DNA of 64,000 nt from Anas platyrhynchos (taxonomy: Eukaryota > Chordata > Aves > Anseriformes > Anatidae): assembly GCF_047663525.1 (NCBI RefSeq), contig NC_092600.1, positions 3,716,001 through 3,780,000 on the forward strand. The letters are read 5' to 3'. This document shows positions 1-12,700 of this stretch, in pieces. The notes below the pieces were generated by a model, which did no database searches, had not been told where the DNA came from, and was given only the letters and a program-made list of their open reading frames with translations. The position numbers and the translations under genes are program-made. The first letter of the stretch is position 1. Each line of letters opens with the position of its first letter.

Positions 1-3000
1 TTTTTTTTTTCAAATTTGCTATCATGTCGTAGAAACCTTGTTATAGCTCACTATGGATTTAAGCAGAAGGTTCCTTTCAATGCATCCCATTATAGTAAAT
101 CAATGAAAATTGAACATAAGGACAGAGCCAAAATATTTTACTGCTTATTTAAAATATCTTGTTATAATTTTGGTGCAATTGCTTTAGTGTACGCAGCTCG
201 TTCCACAGCTGAATCCATACAGCCATCTATTTTAACTGATCCCCATTTTTATTTTTTTTTCTGCTGGGTCAATAGGAAAAAATTGTGTTACCATTCTTAG
301 GATATATTCTTAGCTAATGGTGAAAAAATATTTCCAACCCAGGTCAAGTCATAAGGGAAATGCTGTTAATGAACTTTGTCTCTAAGACTTGTAAATCAAC
401 AGAGGGCTACAGAGGTTTAGAGAGAGGGTTCTCATCTTTCCCTTTACTGTGGGCTGTCTTAGTCCTGTTCACTCCCATATTTTTTGAAGTGCAATGGACT
501 GATTAAAGTATTTTTTTTTCTCTGCAGTTTAGTTTAGGAACAGGGGATGGGATTTGAAGCTTGACTTTGCCGTGCAGATAAGTCCCTTGGTATCTGTTGT
601 ACGAGCCAGAGTGCAGCTGACATGGTGCGTGGGCTGGGAAGCAGGGCTTTGGTTTCAGCACAGGGACGCGAGTCTGCTGATCCCGGGAGGAACATCATGG
701 GGTGGGCACAGCCTGGGACTTCTGACAAGGCACAAGCCAGCACACTGCTCCGGTCTCTGTACTTCACATCCCACCTTTTACAACACAGCCACGTTCTGCT
801 CAGCATCCTGCTGCTGTGGGTGCTGAGTGAAATGAAGGGTTTGTCACAGAGTGCTTGAACCTGGCCAGGTCTGGCTTTGCTGAGCAGTCCCTGGATGTGC
901 TGTTCGGTTCATACCAGGGGTAGCATCAAAGCGAGTAGTGGCAGCCGGGCAGCTCCAGCCTTTCCTTGGATGTCAGCAGGAACTGATGGGACTGCGTGCG
1001 CAGTGAACTCCTTTCCTTTGCAGGAGGTGAGCCCAAGATGCTGCGGTGGGGCCGCCCTTTGTTCCAGGCAGAAAGCTGGTGTAGGACCCGCTTCCTGGAG
1101 ACAGGGAGGAAGGAAACCCTAAGGAAGGAAGATTAACAACGCTCTGAGTCACGACCTGATTCTCAGCGTGCCTCCGGCGGCATGTGTCCTGCTCACCATC
1201 AGTGGGGTTTAGGGCAAAGCTACAGCAGATGCCCCTGACTGGGCCCTTAGAAGTACTGCAAAGAAATTGTTCCTATGTTTTCAACTTAATGTTCTAGAAT
1301 ATAGTGTGTAAGCTATTTTTAAAGGTGGTCCTATAGGGAGCGTATATTGTCATGGCCGCTTCAAGAAATTTTACCGATGAGCATGGGTCAGCACATGGGG
1401 GAACACAACAAAGGCTGTGCTACTGTTGATACGTCGTCCCAGTCTGATGTACCATCTGGCTTGGTGGCTTTGGCCAACCCCAGAGAGATCCCAAAAGTAA
1501 ACCCAAAGGAGAGCTGTGGTGAGTCAGAAGGACACTGCTGGACTGAGAAGATACTGCAGAGTTTTTGTGCCTTGCATTCATCTTGTGAGTACAGAAAATC
1601 CTTCTATCACTGACATTCTTGTTTTTAAAAGCTGAGGAACAATTGGGAATACTCAGTGACTTCTAGCTTGAACTGCACTGTGAGGAGCAATGTGAGTAGG
1701 GAAATGCCCTTTCCTCTTCTCCCATGCTGATGCTACATCCTTGACCTCGGTCACAGTCCCTTCCAAGCAGCACTTCTCGCTGCGGCTAAACGACCTTCAC
1801 ATATTTGATACTGGAAAAGATGTTTTGGGTGTTTCATGAAAATGAACTCATCAGAGATGTGCTTAGCCAGGGGCTTGGTGCGGTTATTCAGCTGAATGTG
1901 GGAATGAGATGAGTTCTAGCAACACAACAAAAAAGCAAACCTGACATTCCGTGGTGTTGGAAAAGCAGTTGCTGTTGACAAGGCTCTGAAGACAACTATC
2001 TGGGAAAAGAGGCAAATGAACACAAACTCTATGGGCTTTGACCCTGGCTCTCCCTTTGCTCTGCCTATGTAAATTCTGACAGATTCAGTCTTCAAATAAA
2101 TCATGGAAGAGACAAAATTGTCAAAGTTTGGGACACCAATACCCATGAGAAAACAACAGAAACTTCTGAAAACAAGGGCAGCAAACCACTGAATGAAGGT
2201 AAAAACTTTTTTTTTTTTTTTTTTTTTTTTCTGAGATTTGGCTCTCCAACCTCAGATCCCTGGACTGAGTTTGATAACTTAATACAGAGATGTTCTTGTT
2301 TGTTACGTCTTTCCAATCTTTCATGGTCATTTGAAAATTCAAACAGATCCTCCTCCTCCAGACAGTCAAGTACAGTGAAAGCAGCTTGTTACAAAACACG
2401 GCTAAGAATGTTTAAATAAAAATATGTAGAATAAAGAAGGAACTATTCATGATGCATCACTACTCTGACAGGCTGTGAAGTTATTTCACCCTTCAACACA
2501 AGTGCTAAAACATAATGGAATCCCTACTGAGTGTTTTCATGCCTACCAGAACATAAAAAAAGGCATAACAAAATGCCCAGTGTGCCCCTAACTATTAGCT
2601 TGGCTGAGTAAGGAGGCCAATAGAAAACAGTGGCACTGTGGGAAATATTTGTGGTGAGGGAAGGAAACAATAACTGAAAGTGATAAAAATGTATGATTCT
2701 CGCACAATCATGCATCGGCCAGGGAAACACATTGTACCCCTTGCTATGAAAGACAACCTGCAGACACAGCATCAGTATAGGCTGTGCTTTTTTCTCTCTG
2801 CTGCCAAAAAGAAATGTAAAAGCTGGATTTTAAAAAGGCCTCCAGTTGGGAAAGGAAGCTGCTTCTGGTTCTTTTGGTTACAAAAAGGTCCATTCAGCTT
2901 GCAAGCAAAGCTATGAGAGAGATACTTGGAATGCACCATTTCAATCTGTTCTTTTTGCTTCCAGTTTAACTGAGAACATGAAACAGGCACAGATGTAGCA

Positions 3001-4052
3001 TTGCAGTGTGTGAAAGTGGGGCACTGAATGGTGCATTAACATGAAGCTGCATTCTGCTGTCATTAATCAGGCCCTGTTCAGAAAGAACAAACAAGAAAAG
3101 ACTTCAGCCAAAAATATATATATATGTGTGTATTTGGCCTTTAATATATAAGAATGTTAGTCAAATAACACTGAATCCACTGAACTTGATGAACTTGAGG
3201 TGATTGTTCAGGTTCACATTGGTGCTGAGCTGGCTGTAAATGACAATTTGTTCCAAAGAAGCTATTAACTTTTACTGCCTTTTTCTCTGATTTGCAGTGC
3301 AGATAGAAAACACCTCTGAGGCTCTGCATCCTATTTGATGTTTAAATGTGAAGACCCAAGGAAGAATTATCCTGAATTACTGTTGCTTACAACGAGGAAG
3401 TGAACTTTTATGGAGGTCCAAAAGCCCGTCTGTACTCAGAGGCTGGGATGGTTTCACTTTGTTCTCCCCTAGCCCTGATGTAGCTTCATAACCACCTGGT
3501 GGGAAGCGATGCTTACAGTGTTGTAAAACTGGTGGAAATAACAGGATTATCTTTGCCTAACCACAGGGTTTTCCACGTCAGGAATTCTAACACCCTGAAA
3601 TCATTGTGCCCCCCTTTTTTTTCCTTTTCAAAGAAAAAAATAAAATAATATGTTTCAGGCCTATGCATGGCCTTATGCTCTTCTCATTGTGGAGCCTGCA
3701 AAAGGAAGAGGAAAGGAAAAAAGACAGGCTGAGGAACCTGTCAGCCAGAAGCCAGGCCTCCACCAACCCAAACCAGTATTTCTTCAACTTAAAAAAAGGT
3801 GTTTGTCAGTCAGGTGAAGGGCAGGGCCTGGAAAAGCCATTCCATTCGACGTTTGTACTGTCTGTAAGTCCTGAGCAACCAGGAACAGCACAGACATTTT
3901 GTAATTTGAGGGAAAACCCTGAATGCTTGTTGAAAGCTGTGGCTATTCTCCTTTCACGACCACTCCTCCACACTTCCTGCAGCAGTGAGGGTTGCAGGAG
4001 AGGAAGGTCGGGTTCCCCACTGCCCCCGGCCGGCCTGGCCTGTGGGCCTGTG
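1..4052. other. Upstream intergenic DNA, no gene seen
   Basis: AT-rich, non-coding DNA upstream of SMAD5. Open frames are short and overlap on both strands without recognisable protein content. It includes a T-run near 2209-2230 and a short (TA)n(TG)n stretch near 3114-3130. I recognise no repeat family, RNA gene or exon here. Confidence 0.6.
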
Positions 4053-4166
4053 GTACAAGATGGTGCCTGCAGTACAAGATGGCACCTGTGGTGCAAGATG
4101 GTGCCTATCGTACAAGATGGTGCCTGCAGTACAAGATGGCGCCTGTGGTACAAAATGGCACCCATG
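4053..4166 (+). repeat. 19-bp minisatellite of YY1-like units (6 copies)
   Basis: Six head-to-tail 19-bp units with no indels, each beginning GTACAAGATGG or a one-base variant and followed by a variable YRCCYRYR tail. Every unit has a core close to the known YY1 site (CAAGATGGCGGC), and the fifth unit carries AAGATGGCGCC. The array inflates open frames on both strands, which I do not take as coding. It lies about 14 kb upstream of the SMAD5 CpG island. YY1 binding is inference from the motif only. Confidence 0.85.
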
Positions 4167-6364
4167 GCCTGGCCTGCCCTGCTGGGCCTGCTCCTGGCTG
4201 CGTGTGGCACCCACAGCACCCGCTGATATCCACGGCCACCTTCAGCTCTTGTAGACATGAGCTGAGGCAGTTTCTCAGATCTCCAAATTGGTTGTGAAAG
4301 ACTTAAAGCGTTTGTCTACACTTTTGGTTTTGGCGGTATCAGGCCTCCATCTTAAAGTTCTCCAAATAGCCTTTCAGCGTTGTTGTTCTTCTGCTAAGAA
4401 TATTTTTTTCTTGTATACGAAAATAATTGCAGTAGTGCTCTAAAGATAAAAATGTAACTATGCTACATAAATTCAACATATTTTTTTATACCAAGCTTCC
4501 TTTAATATCGCTTTTTGTAGTCGTGACTGCATGAAAAGCAGACAATTCAATTCTGCTGGATTTGCTTTCGGTCTGATTCCATAAACACTAAAAGTGTTAG
4601 CAAAACCTGAAAATCTTTTATTTCAGCTTAATTGAAGTAACTGATGCAACATAATACAATTTATTTCCTTTCAAATTGAATGGTGGAAAATTGGCATTAT
4701 TTTATGCCAGTTCTCAGTTTGTGTCAGGAATATTCTAGCCAGTGGTGTAAGTTGGTTTATGTTCAAATTTTGCAATTATTCTTTCACTTCTTTTTAAAAT
4801 GGTCACTTTGCTGGTGAACAGATCATATGTTAATGAAGTTTGAAAGGTCTTTTCTGAGCAACGTAAGACTTAATAAAACCATAATTTTGTATTTTACTGC
4901 TTCGGTGGGGAAAAGGTGTTAATTAAGAGTACCATGGCAAAGAAAACTGCTTTTGGCTCTGCCTACAAACTGGCTTATTCTTCTTATAAATAATCAGTCC
5001 CACTTAATTACCAGACCATATTGTATTTACTAGCTACAGTCAAGCATTCCCAGACCTCATGGTTTTAAGTCTGTGAAACACTTGAATATTATGATCTCAC
5101 CTCATGATACAGAATCTCTCTATTCAAGTTTATACATGACGTGGAAAGTCTCCGGGATGTACTCTGAGGTGTAAAATTAGTGTAATTCCACTGGAATGAA
5201 AGAGACGTGCCAATTTATATCAAGTGAAGTTATGGCCCACAATGTCTCAAAGACATTTGCTTTTGTCTAGCAAACAAGCAAACAACATTCTTCATTTTAA
5301 TGGAAAATAATGGTTAAGTCTGCCCTTGCTAATGTACAGAAGCAGATCAAAGATGGTACAACCTCAGCTTGCAAGGCAGTATTTCGCTAGCAGACAATTA
5401 ATATGATAGTATCAGGGAAATGAAAATCTATTCCATGCCTAGGTGTTTCCCCTCATGGACTGTAAAACTACTGGGTTTATCATTTTCTGTCTTTAGGCAA
5501 AAAAGGTAACTCTTATTTGCATATTTGTCAGTTTGCGCTTGAGAGTACAAGATTTACTTAAAAACAAGCTCGGCGAGCTAAATGAAATGCCAATGGTCTT
5601 ATTATCTTGAGAGAGCAAAGCACTTAAGCCCATGATTAAAATGAAGGTAATTGAATTTAAGTGTGCAGTAAAGTAAAGCATAGAAATAAATACTTTGCTG
5701 AATAAAAAAGAGATTATTCTCACACTTAAATGTAAGCACTAATAACTATTTTGCTAAAATTGAGGTTTGTAGCTTTCTCTCTGCTGTTCCAACTATGCCA
5801 TTAATAAAAACTGGCACTAATTTCAGAGCTTTTCTAGGAAATTTGTATCACAGAATGAAGATCAAGGTGTTGCTTATACAATAAATTGGCAGAGTAGATT
5901 TGCAAGAGGAACACATTAAAATCTGGGCGTGATTATGTATGTATCAGAAAGGCAGGAAAGAGCTTAATTCATGTTGAATTGTGTGGCTTTCTCAGAAACA
6001 TGTCCTTAGTAACTGAGAATTATAACACCTACTTGTTCTACGGAACTCCAGAAGGTCAGTGTTCAGGGGAACTTCAGTGCAACTGCAGCTGCTGTGTTTT
6101 TACACCCGAGAACCTCTGTACCAAACACCAGTTGGTGCAAATCCAAAACTGGTATTTGGATTGTTTTTTTTTTTACTGCAAGTTTAGGGAAGAAAATGGA
6201 CAAATGGAAAAGTTCAGCTGCAATCCCATCTCTCCACTGTCACAACAACATATTTGGATATGACTTTTCCATTAAAAGCTCCTCATTTGTCCTCTGATTT
6301 TAAAAAGCATAATACACTTTGTTGTACATAACATTATAGGCTGTACTGCTAGGCTGAGGTGAAT
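4167..6364. other. Intergenic DNA, nothing recognised
   Basis: AT-rich unique sequence with no convincing ORF, repeat family or RNA gene. Several short TTAATTA/TAAT-type motifs occur but are not dense enough to call. Confidence 0.5.
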
Positions 6365-6690
6365 TGGATGAGGTTTAACAAGGGCCAGTGCCGGGTCCTG
6401 CACTTTGGCCACAATAACCCCATGGAATAGGCTTGGGGCAGAGTGGCTAGAAGACTGTGAAGAGGAAAGGGACCTGGGAGTGTTGACTGATGCTCGGCTG
6501 AACGTGAGCCAGCTGTGTGCCCAGGTGGCCAAGAAGGCCAATGGCATCCTGGCCTGTATGAGGAATAGTGTAGCAGGAGCAGGGAGGTGATCGTCCCCCT
6601 GTACTCGGCTCTGGTGAGGCCGCACCTCAAGTACTGTGTTCAGTTTTGGGCCCCTCACTTCAAGCCACAGAGGATGCCCAGAGGAAGACT
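6365..6690 (+). mobile_element. CR1 LINE fragment (reverse transcriptase C-terminal part)
   Basis: The DNA and its broken translation match the 3' part of ORF2 of avian CR1 non-LTR retrotransposons. Recognisable pieces in order are [37 protein letters not shown] and a [14 protein letters not shown]-type end. An in-frame stop and frame breaks separate these pieces, so the copy is dead. It lacks the 5' end of the element and the 3' tail. Sense is on the + strand. Confidence 0.92.
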
Positions 6691-7889
6691 GTAAGGACTG
6701 GGCAGGCAGGAATGTCACAGAATACTCTCCTAGCACTTATGGACCTAGGAACTTAGCAACCTAGGAACTTCCAGAGCCAAAGGTTGGTGTCTTGTTTTTA
6801 TTTTTTATTTTTTTATTGTTTTTTTTCCAACAACTTTGTTATCCACAGATTGCCTTACTCCCTTCCCAAGCTCACTCAGGAATAGGTTGAGCTGGACCAG
6901 TATGTGCACTTGTGGCTGTGAAACTCCACCTCCCTCTGCTGTCAACAGTAACCAGGTATTAGCTTCTTTTTCTTTCAGTAGTTATACCTACTTGGGGGAT
7001 TATTGCCTCCTTTCCCCTAACAGATTTTCTTCCCTGAGAAAGGTGGGAGACACTGTCAAGGATCTTTCAGAAATCCAAGTAGAATGCAAGGAAATATCTG
7101 CTGGCTAAATCCTTCAAAGAACTCCAGCAGTGATCTGCAAGGTCTAACTTTCTTTTGCCATGCTCATCCTTCTCCGTGAATGCATTATGGGCTCTTGGCT
7201 CCAGTGTTGGCAGATAACTGGAGCTCTGCAAGGGAACAAAACCCATGCGAGGGAAACACAAAGTTTCTTCAGAAACGGTTTGAGAGGACTGAGCTGATAA
7301 TTTAGACACAACCTCAGTTATTTCATGAAGACCAATGCCTAACAATTAGGCAAAATGGCTAATGATTAAGCATAATCCTAATAATCTCATTAAATAAATA
7401 ATAAATGCTTTGAGTCTGCACGCACCTAATCAGAGGAATTTTATCTTCTGCTTTCCGTGATTCTTCTCGGATGTGCAGCTGTCAGACTGTTCCTGTTAAC
7501 TGGACTTTGAAACCTCTAAGTGCTCTGCTGTCAACATGACTTCTGTTGTGTCTGTAAGTTCACAGAGTGACCGATCTTTCACAGACTTATATTTTAAAAT
7601 ATTTCTCATTCTGTTTTTGCCATCTTTATGTATACATGCTAAGTGGTAAAATGCAAATTTAGAAGGCCTGGTATGAGGATCATTCATACCTGGTGTAATG
7701 GTATTTTTTACATGGAAAGGGCCATTATCCTAATTAAGCTGGCCTATTTTGAGGGGCGGGTGTATTCACGTGTGCATACGCATACAATCAAATGCATTAA
7801 ATGCACATAGATCTATTCATATGTATTACACACACATATCTACATTTAATGCATCCAGACTGTGTGTATATCATACTGTTTGTGCAGAG
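6691..7889. other. Intergenic DNA, possible eroded antisense CR1 near 7030-7110
   Basis: No gene. The stretch near 7030-7110 (GGGAGACACTGTCAAGG through CTGCTGGCT) loosely resembles the reverse complement of CR1 reverse-transcriptase DNA, but it is too degraded to be sure. The remainder is AT-rich unique sequence. Confidence 0.3.
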
Positions 7890-8400
7890 CGACCTCACGC
7901 AAAGGGTCAGCACACTGCGATGGCTATCACTCCCGTTTTGCACACAGAGAAGACTGCACTGGATAAATTATTCACCAAAAAGCATCAGCCAGCCTCGCCA
8001 CGGGCACGATTTACACCGGCAAAGCGCTTTTGATACGGATCGCGTGAGAGACACGGCACAAAAGATGGCTGCATTGCAGCGGAGCGAGGAGCATTACTCC
8101 AGGATGAAGGCAGGAAGCAAAAATAGCCTTGCCACGCCGCTATCGCAGAAAGTTTCTAAAGCGGGAATGTGAATTCCCTGCCCTGCATGCACGCAGCCTG
8201 TGGCCGCTCAGCTCCACGCCCCAGCCCCAGCTCAGCTCAGCACCAGCTCAGCACCAGCCCCAGCTCAGCCCCTGCCCAGCGCCGCCCCTCTCCTCGCTGC
8301 TGCCAGGATGAGCGCACGGCAGAGGGCTGGCCGTCGCTTGCAAGGGAGCTGGAGCGAAAGGGAAGGGGCAGAAAATGGAGCGGCAGTAATGTCCTGAAGG
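7890..8400. promoter_or_regulatory. CpG-bearing GC-richer patch, candidate regulatory element
   Basis: Against an AT-rich background this block has many CpGs (CACGCAAAGG, GGATCGCGTGAG, GCCACGCCGC and others). It ends in a GC-rich CAGCTCAGC-rich stretch. It also contains AAAGATGGCTGC, a YY1-like site. No ORF of recognisable content crosses it. It could be a distal promoter of an unannotated non-coding RNA or an enhancer. Evidence is base composition only. Confidence 0.3.
8210..8285 (+). repeat. CAGCTCAGCACC-type short tandem repeat
   Basis: A degenerate array of ~6-12 bp units built from CAGCTCAG, CACCAGCTCAG and CCCCAGCTCAG. It is GC-rich and creates low-complexity S/A/P/Q open frames that should be ignored. 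Confidence 0.7.
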
Positions 8401-8427
8401 TAAAGCTATGCTCAGTTGTTGTTGTCT

Positions 8428-8610
8428 TTTTTTTTTTTCTTCTTTTTTTTTTTTTTTTTTCTCTCCTCCCCGAGCCTGCCTCTCGCTTGTTTTTTTTTTT
8501 TCGAGCAGAGGGAAGGAGACTCACTGAGATGGCGTCACTTTTTAAAAGTTTGCAGATTTTGCTGATTTTTTTTTTGTTTGTTTTCCTTTTTTTTTTTTTT
8601 TTTTCTTCTT
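8428..8610 (+). repeat. Long homopyrimidine and poly-T tracts
   Basis: Three closely spaced T/C-only or T-only tracts (about 8428-8472, 8488-8504 and 8560-8612) are interrupted by short mixed sequence. Such tracts are triplex-prone and exclude nucleosomes. They sit just downstream of the CpG-bearing patch. Confidence 0.7.
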
Positions 8611-8689
8611 TAAGGGAGGGTTGTACTATTTGTAATGCAACTGTGCGATGTGGCCAAGATCTAAATATACGGCTGCAAAAACAACCCCT

Positions 8690-8850
8690 GAGATAGCAAC
8701 ACCGATAGCAGAGGCTATTGTTTAACTTTCTGGATTCCGATTAAATCCTGAAATGTTAAATATTTATTTAATGCGTATGGAGATGGGGAATTCTCGCTAG
8801 CTACACTAATGGAGTCAGAGCAGGCAGCGAGGTTTTTTGCCTACCCCCCT
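8690..8850. promoter_or_regulatory. Candidate conserved non-coding element
   Basis: Unique, non-repetitive sequence with clustered developmental motifs: GATTAAATCC (paired TAATCC-like half sites), TTAAATATTTATTTAAT and CTACACTAATGG. The texture resembles a vertebrate conserved non-coding element, but conservation cannot be judged from one genome. Confidence 0.25.
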
Positions 8851-9576
8851 CCCAAATCTAAATGGGGACTTCCAGATCTACGAGCAGGGAGTTTGTGCCA
8901 ATGCACAGACTGGAATATGAACTTTAAAGGACAAAACGGTTTAGCTTTGTTTTAGGAGTTTGATTTCAGTTAGTTAAGCAAACTATCGCATTTTTTCCCG
9001 TTTCTCCAGCTCAATCCAAACATAACATTCCACAGGCTAAAATCTGGTACAAAATAAAACCTACTTAGTAGCAGCTGGAGTTACATTCACAGTCTAAAAA
9101 TGATCTGCAAGCGCCTCGAGAATCCTAAATGTCAGGACTGCTAACGCTCCCACCGTGGCCTATGTACCACTGCAATCCTCTGAAGTGGTTACCTGGCCAA
9201 GAGTCGGGAACAGACGATAAGAAGCCAAAAGACAGAGAGCCAAGGAGACACTAAAAGCTAAAGAACAGGGTTCATCATGATGTTACATTGCAGCAGTTAG
9301 CTTTCTTAAATGTTAATACATTCTCCCTAGGAGATGCTTCTTGGCTCAGTGTTTGTTGTTTGTTTTTTTCTCTGTACTATTTTGTACATTGTCACGAGTA
9401 CATAAGATCAGTTTAGAGTATGAAGGCTCTCTAAATTTTGGCTGGAGTTTCAATGAACTCACAGGGAAGGCGGGTGTGGGGTGATAAACTTCAGGCTCTG
9501 CGAGTTCACATCTCACTCAAGCATTTCACTCAAAAAGAGCACTGTCCTGGAGTCAAAGTATAGTTAAAGTTATAGT
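8851..9576. other. Intergenic DNA, nothing recognised
   Basis: Unique sequence with no ORF or repeat that I can support. Confidence 0.5.
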
Positions 9577-9756
9577 TTGTCCAGAAAAGGGCAACGAAGC
9601 TGGTGGAGTCACCACCCCTGGACGTCTTTAAAAGACGTTTAGATGTAGAGCTTAGTGATATGGTTCAGTGGAGGACTGGTTAGTGTTAGGCCTGAGGTTG
9701 GACTAGGTGATCTTGGAGGTCTCTTCCAACCTAGATGATTCTGTGATTCTGTCGTT
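9577..9756 (+). mobile_element. CR1 LINE 3' end with internal deletion
   Basis: It begins with the CR1 block GTCCAGAAAAGGGCAACGAA, jumps directly to GGAGTCACCACCCCTGGA, then continues to GGTCTCTTCCAACCTAGA and the typical ATTCTGTGATTCTGT tail. About 0.3 kb of the usual element is missing between the first two blocks. This is a non-coding 3' UTR end of a dead copy in + orientation. Confidence 0.93.
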
Positions 9757-12700
9757 CCCAAGCTGTGGTGAATTGTAATTAGGGTTATGAACTATTTTAG
9801 TGGCAGTGCCTCACATGGGGCCCATCTCAGCAGTTGGAGCAAAAGGTTTATGACCTTCTAATTTTTCCTTTACCATGTGAAGGTGTTTGGATAATAAGAG
9901 TAATGCCAACATTTCAGATTTGCAAAAAAACGTAAGCAAGACTGAAAATATATCCTTTGCCTTTTGATTTTCCTCCTTGTATTTCCTTTCCAAACATATG
10001 TCAAAGGGCAGTGCTTAAAGAGTGGAAGAAAACCCAGCAGTGATAAAAGCCTGAATGAAAAATAACACTTGACTATTACTATGAGAAACTAGAGATTTCC
10101 TCATCTTATTGGCTTCTCCCACAAGCTTTAATTTCTGTTTCGGAAAATGATCCAGTTCCCCTTCCTCTTTTTTTTTTTTTTTTTTTTAACTTCTGTGGGA
10201 ATAGCTTTATTGTGAACAGAAGCAAATAACTTGCAACACGCTGTCCCAAACTGCACCATACTACACCCCATAACACTTTTATTTTATGATAGGTATTATT
10301 ATACTTGTATATGCAGATCTTGATACTGCAGAGGAAATTATTAAAGCCAACTATTTGGTCATGAGGGTTGAAAAAAAAAAGTTGTTTCCCAAAGTGTGCC
10401 ACAAAATTTAAATACGAGTTGTAAAGGCCTGGTGTGGTGTAACTTGAGGACTTCAGTGGAAGTACACCTGATGCACCCAGGAGAAGGTCAAGTCCTGTCA
10501 GCTCCGCCATGGGAAAGCTTTGGTAGTCTGCATTGCCGTCACTAATTGGTCTGTGTTGTGAAATCCTCGGGTGATAACGTGCTGTTAGAAAGTTGTCTTA
10601 TGAGTAATTAAGCTTAGGTCTAGCTATTATAACCTGATTTGTTACTCATACACTAGAGTCATCGGCGGTGTTTTCTCTCAAGATGCAGATAAAGCTCAAT
10701 GTCCTCTGCGCTGGTCTAAGCCAAAAGTGCCTGCATAATGACTGGAGAGCTTTTAGCTATAGGTAGGTTCAGGCACATGTGGCGGGAAGCATTATCATTA
10801 ATATAAGAGGTACAATTACTGTAGCAGATCACTTGTATTTCAAATTGTTCCTTTTTCCTTTCCTTTCTTTTATGTAGAGGGAGTGATGTGGGATGTGTAC
10901 CTTTCTTCAATTAAAGTTGAAAATACTGATTTTACTCTTTTTTTTTTTTTTTTTTTTTTTTAAATCTCTCTTTGAGAGTGTTTCTGTTTATTGTATCCAA
11001 GCTTCTCCATAGAGTGGGTGTAACTAGGAGAAGAATTTGGCCCATAATGCGAGCTAAATTTTCAGCGCTTCCACTATTTAGAGCTCTGCTGTGTTAAAAA
11101 TAGCTTCCCTGTGGTTTTGGCCATGGAGCCACAAATACAACTTTTCAGTGCAGAGTTATTGTGGATGTTGGTCCCAACTATTGCTACAAGAAATGGAATT
11201 CCAGCTCACGACTGTGTCAACAGATGGTTGTATTGAATGTGAGGTTGTGTGTTAGATCTTGCTGTCCCAAACAGAGAATGCGGCCCACCCAAATGCCAGT
11301 CACGTTCAAAGGGAGCATGCTTCCAAGGATTTGGCCTTGGGAGTGAAAAGCCCTGGGAAGAATTGTGTCCATGCTGGCAATAAATGGGAAGAACGTGCAC
11401 AAAAGGCTCCAAGGGTGGCTACCGGTGCAGGATGTTAAACAGGTGCTGGGGAAGTGAGTAAATCTTTAAGAAGAAAACAACACAACTTTATTCGTGAGTA
11501 ATTTTGAACATAGTTTACACAAAAGAAAAAAGCTCATAGTGACCTGTGACGTATCTTCCTGCTGCCTGCAGGTTTTGGATGTGGTTGCTACAGCCAGCTT
11601 TCAGGAGGTGGGGGCTACCTTCCCTCTGAGCTTGGCAGTGGGTGACAGACTCCAGAAAGTGTTCTTGTAATGGGAGGTCATGTTCTGGAAATGGTTGAAA
11701 ATCACCGATTTAGAAGAATGCCAGCGAGAGTACTGTACGGCCATGCAGTGCTGAAGCAATATCGAATGCAAGCCGGGAGGTAGTCTAGAAAACCAGCACC
11801 AGTGGAGGAATATTCAAAGGAACTATGCCATTTAAAATTCTTTTATTTATTGTTTCCTCCGTGAAGCAGTGTATTACTTCACGTTAATCAGCTGGGTCTT
11901 TTTTTTTTTTTTTTTTTCCATTCCTCCAGGAAGGTTCCACCTCCTGTTCTGCGAAGCAGATCCAATTTAGCAGTACTTTGCCCTGACCAGATGCTATGCA
12001 CAAGTTTCAGTGGTCGAGGGTTCACACTCTGATATGGACTTTGCAACAGGCCTCAGAGTTCTCTTCTCCTATGCATTACTTATGCGTTTACTCTTCCTGC
12101 ATTGTCCTCTCACCCTTCTTAGGACTTTGTCTTTTTTGTCTGTTCTTTTGACATTTACTGGTTGGATTGCGTGTTTGGTTTTGCACCTTTAGTTGACTCT
12201 CAAATCTGTTAAACGAGATATACCACCCCTAATATATTTACATTTTTCTTCTCTGGAGCGTGAAAAGACAATGTTGATTTAAACTAATAAAACCTTTACA
12301 CAACATCTTTAGTTCAAACATCTTTGTAGCAGCACTCAGCAAAAGCCAGCAGCTTTAAGTTTTCTTGGAAGTATACCTTTAGCTCGTCTTTCCCTCCCCT
12401 GACCTAGAACTTCATGTTGAGGTCCTATATCTGTATCTTCAGGAAACAAGAGTAATCCTTCTCTCCCCTTCTCTGTGTGAGTTGGGCAATGTAAGATTTC
12501 CAGAAGCGTGGCAGTAACAATAACAGGGAACTCAATGGCTGGGAGCCAGCGAGGGTAAGTTCACAGTAGTCCACCCCACCAAAGGCCTTGCAGATAAACA
12601 CTTCTAATACATTTCCTCCAGATACTAGGCAATTTTTTTCATTTGGATTTAACTTTCTTGCATGTGTGATGTCATGTACACAACATTTGTGTTGGTTTCT

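Noticed and set aside
3606-4297. Open frames of 86-206 codons around the 19-bp minisatellite
   Set aside because: They exist on both strands and in several frames because the repeat unit lacks stops; the translations are repeat-driven.
8169-8696. 175-codon + strand ORF
   Set aside because: Built from a CAGCTCAGC repeat and poly-T (poly-F) tracts; low complexity.
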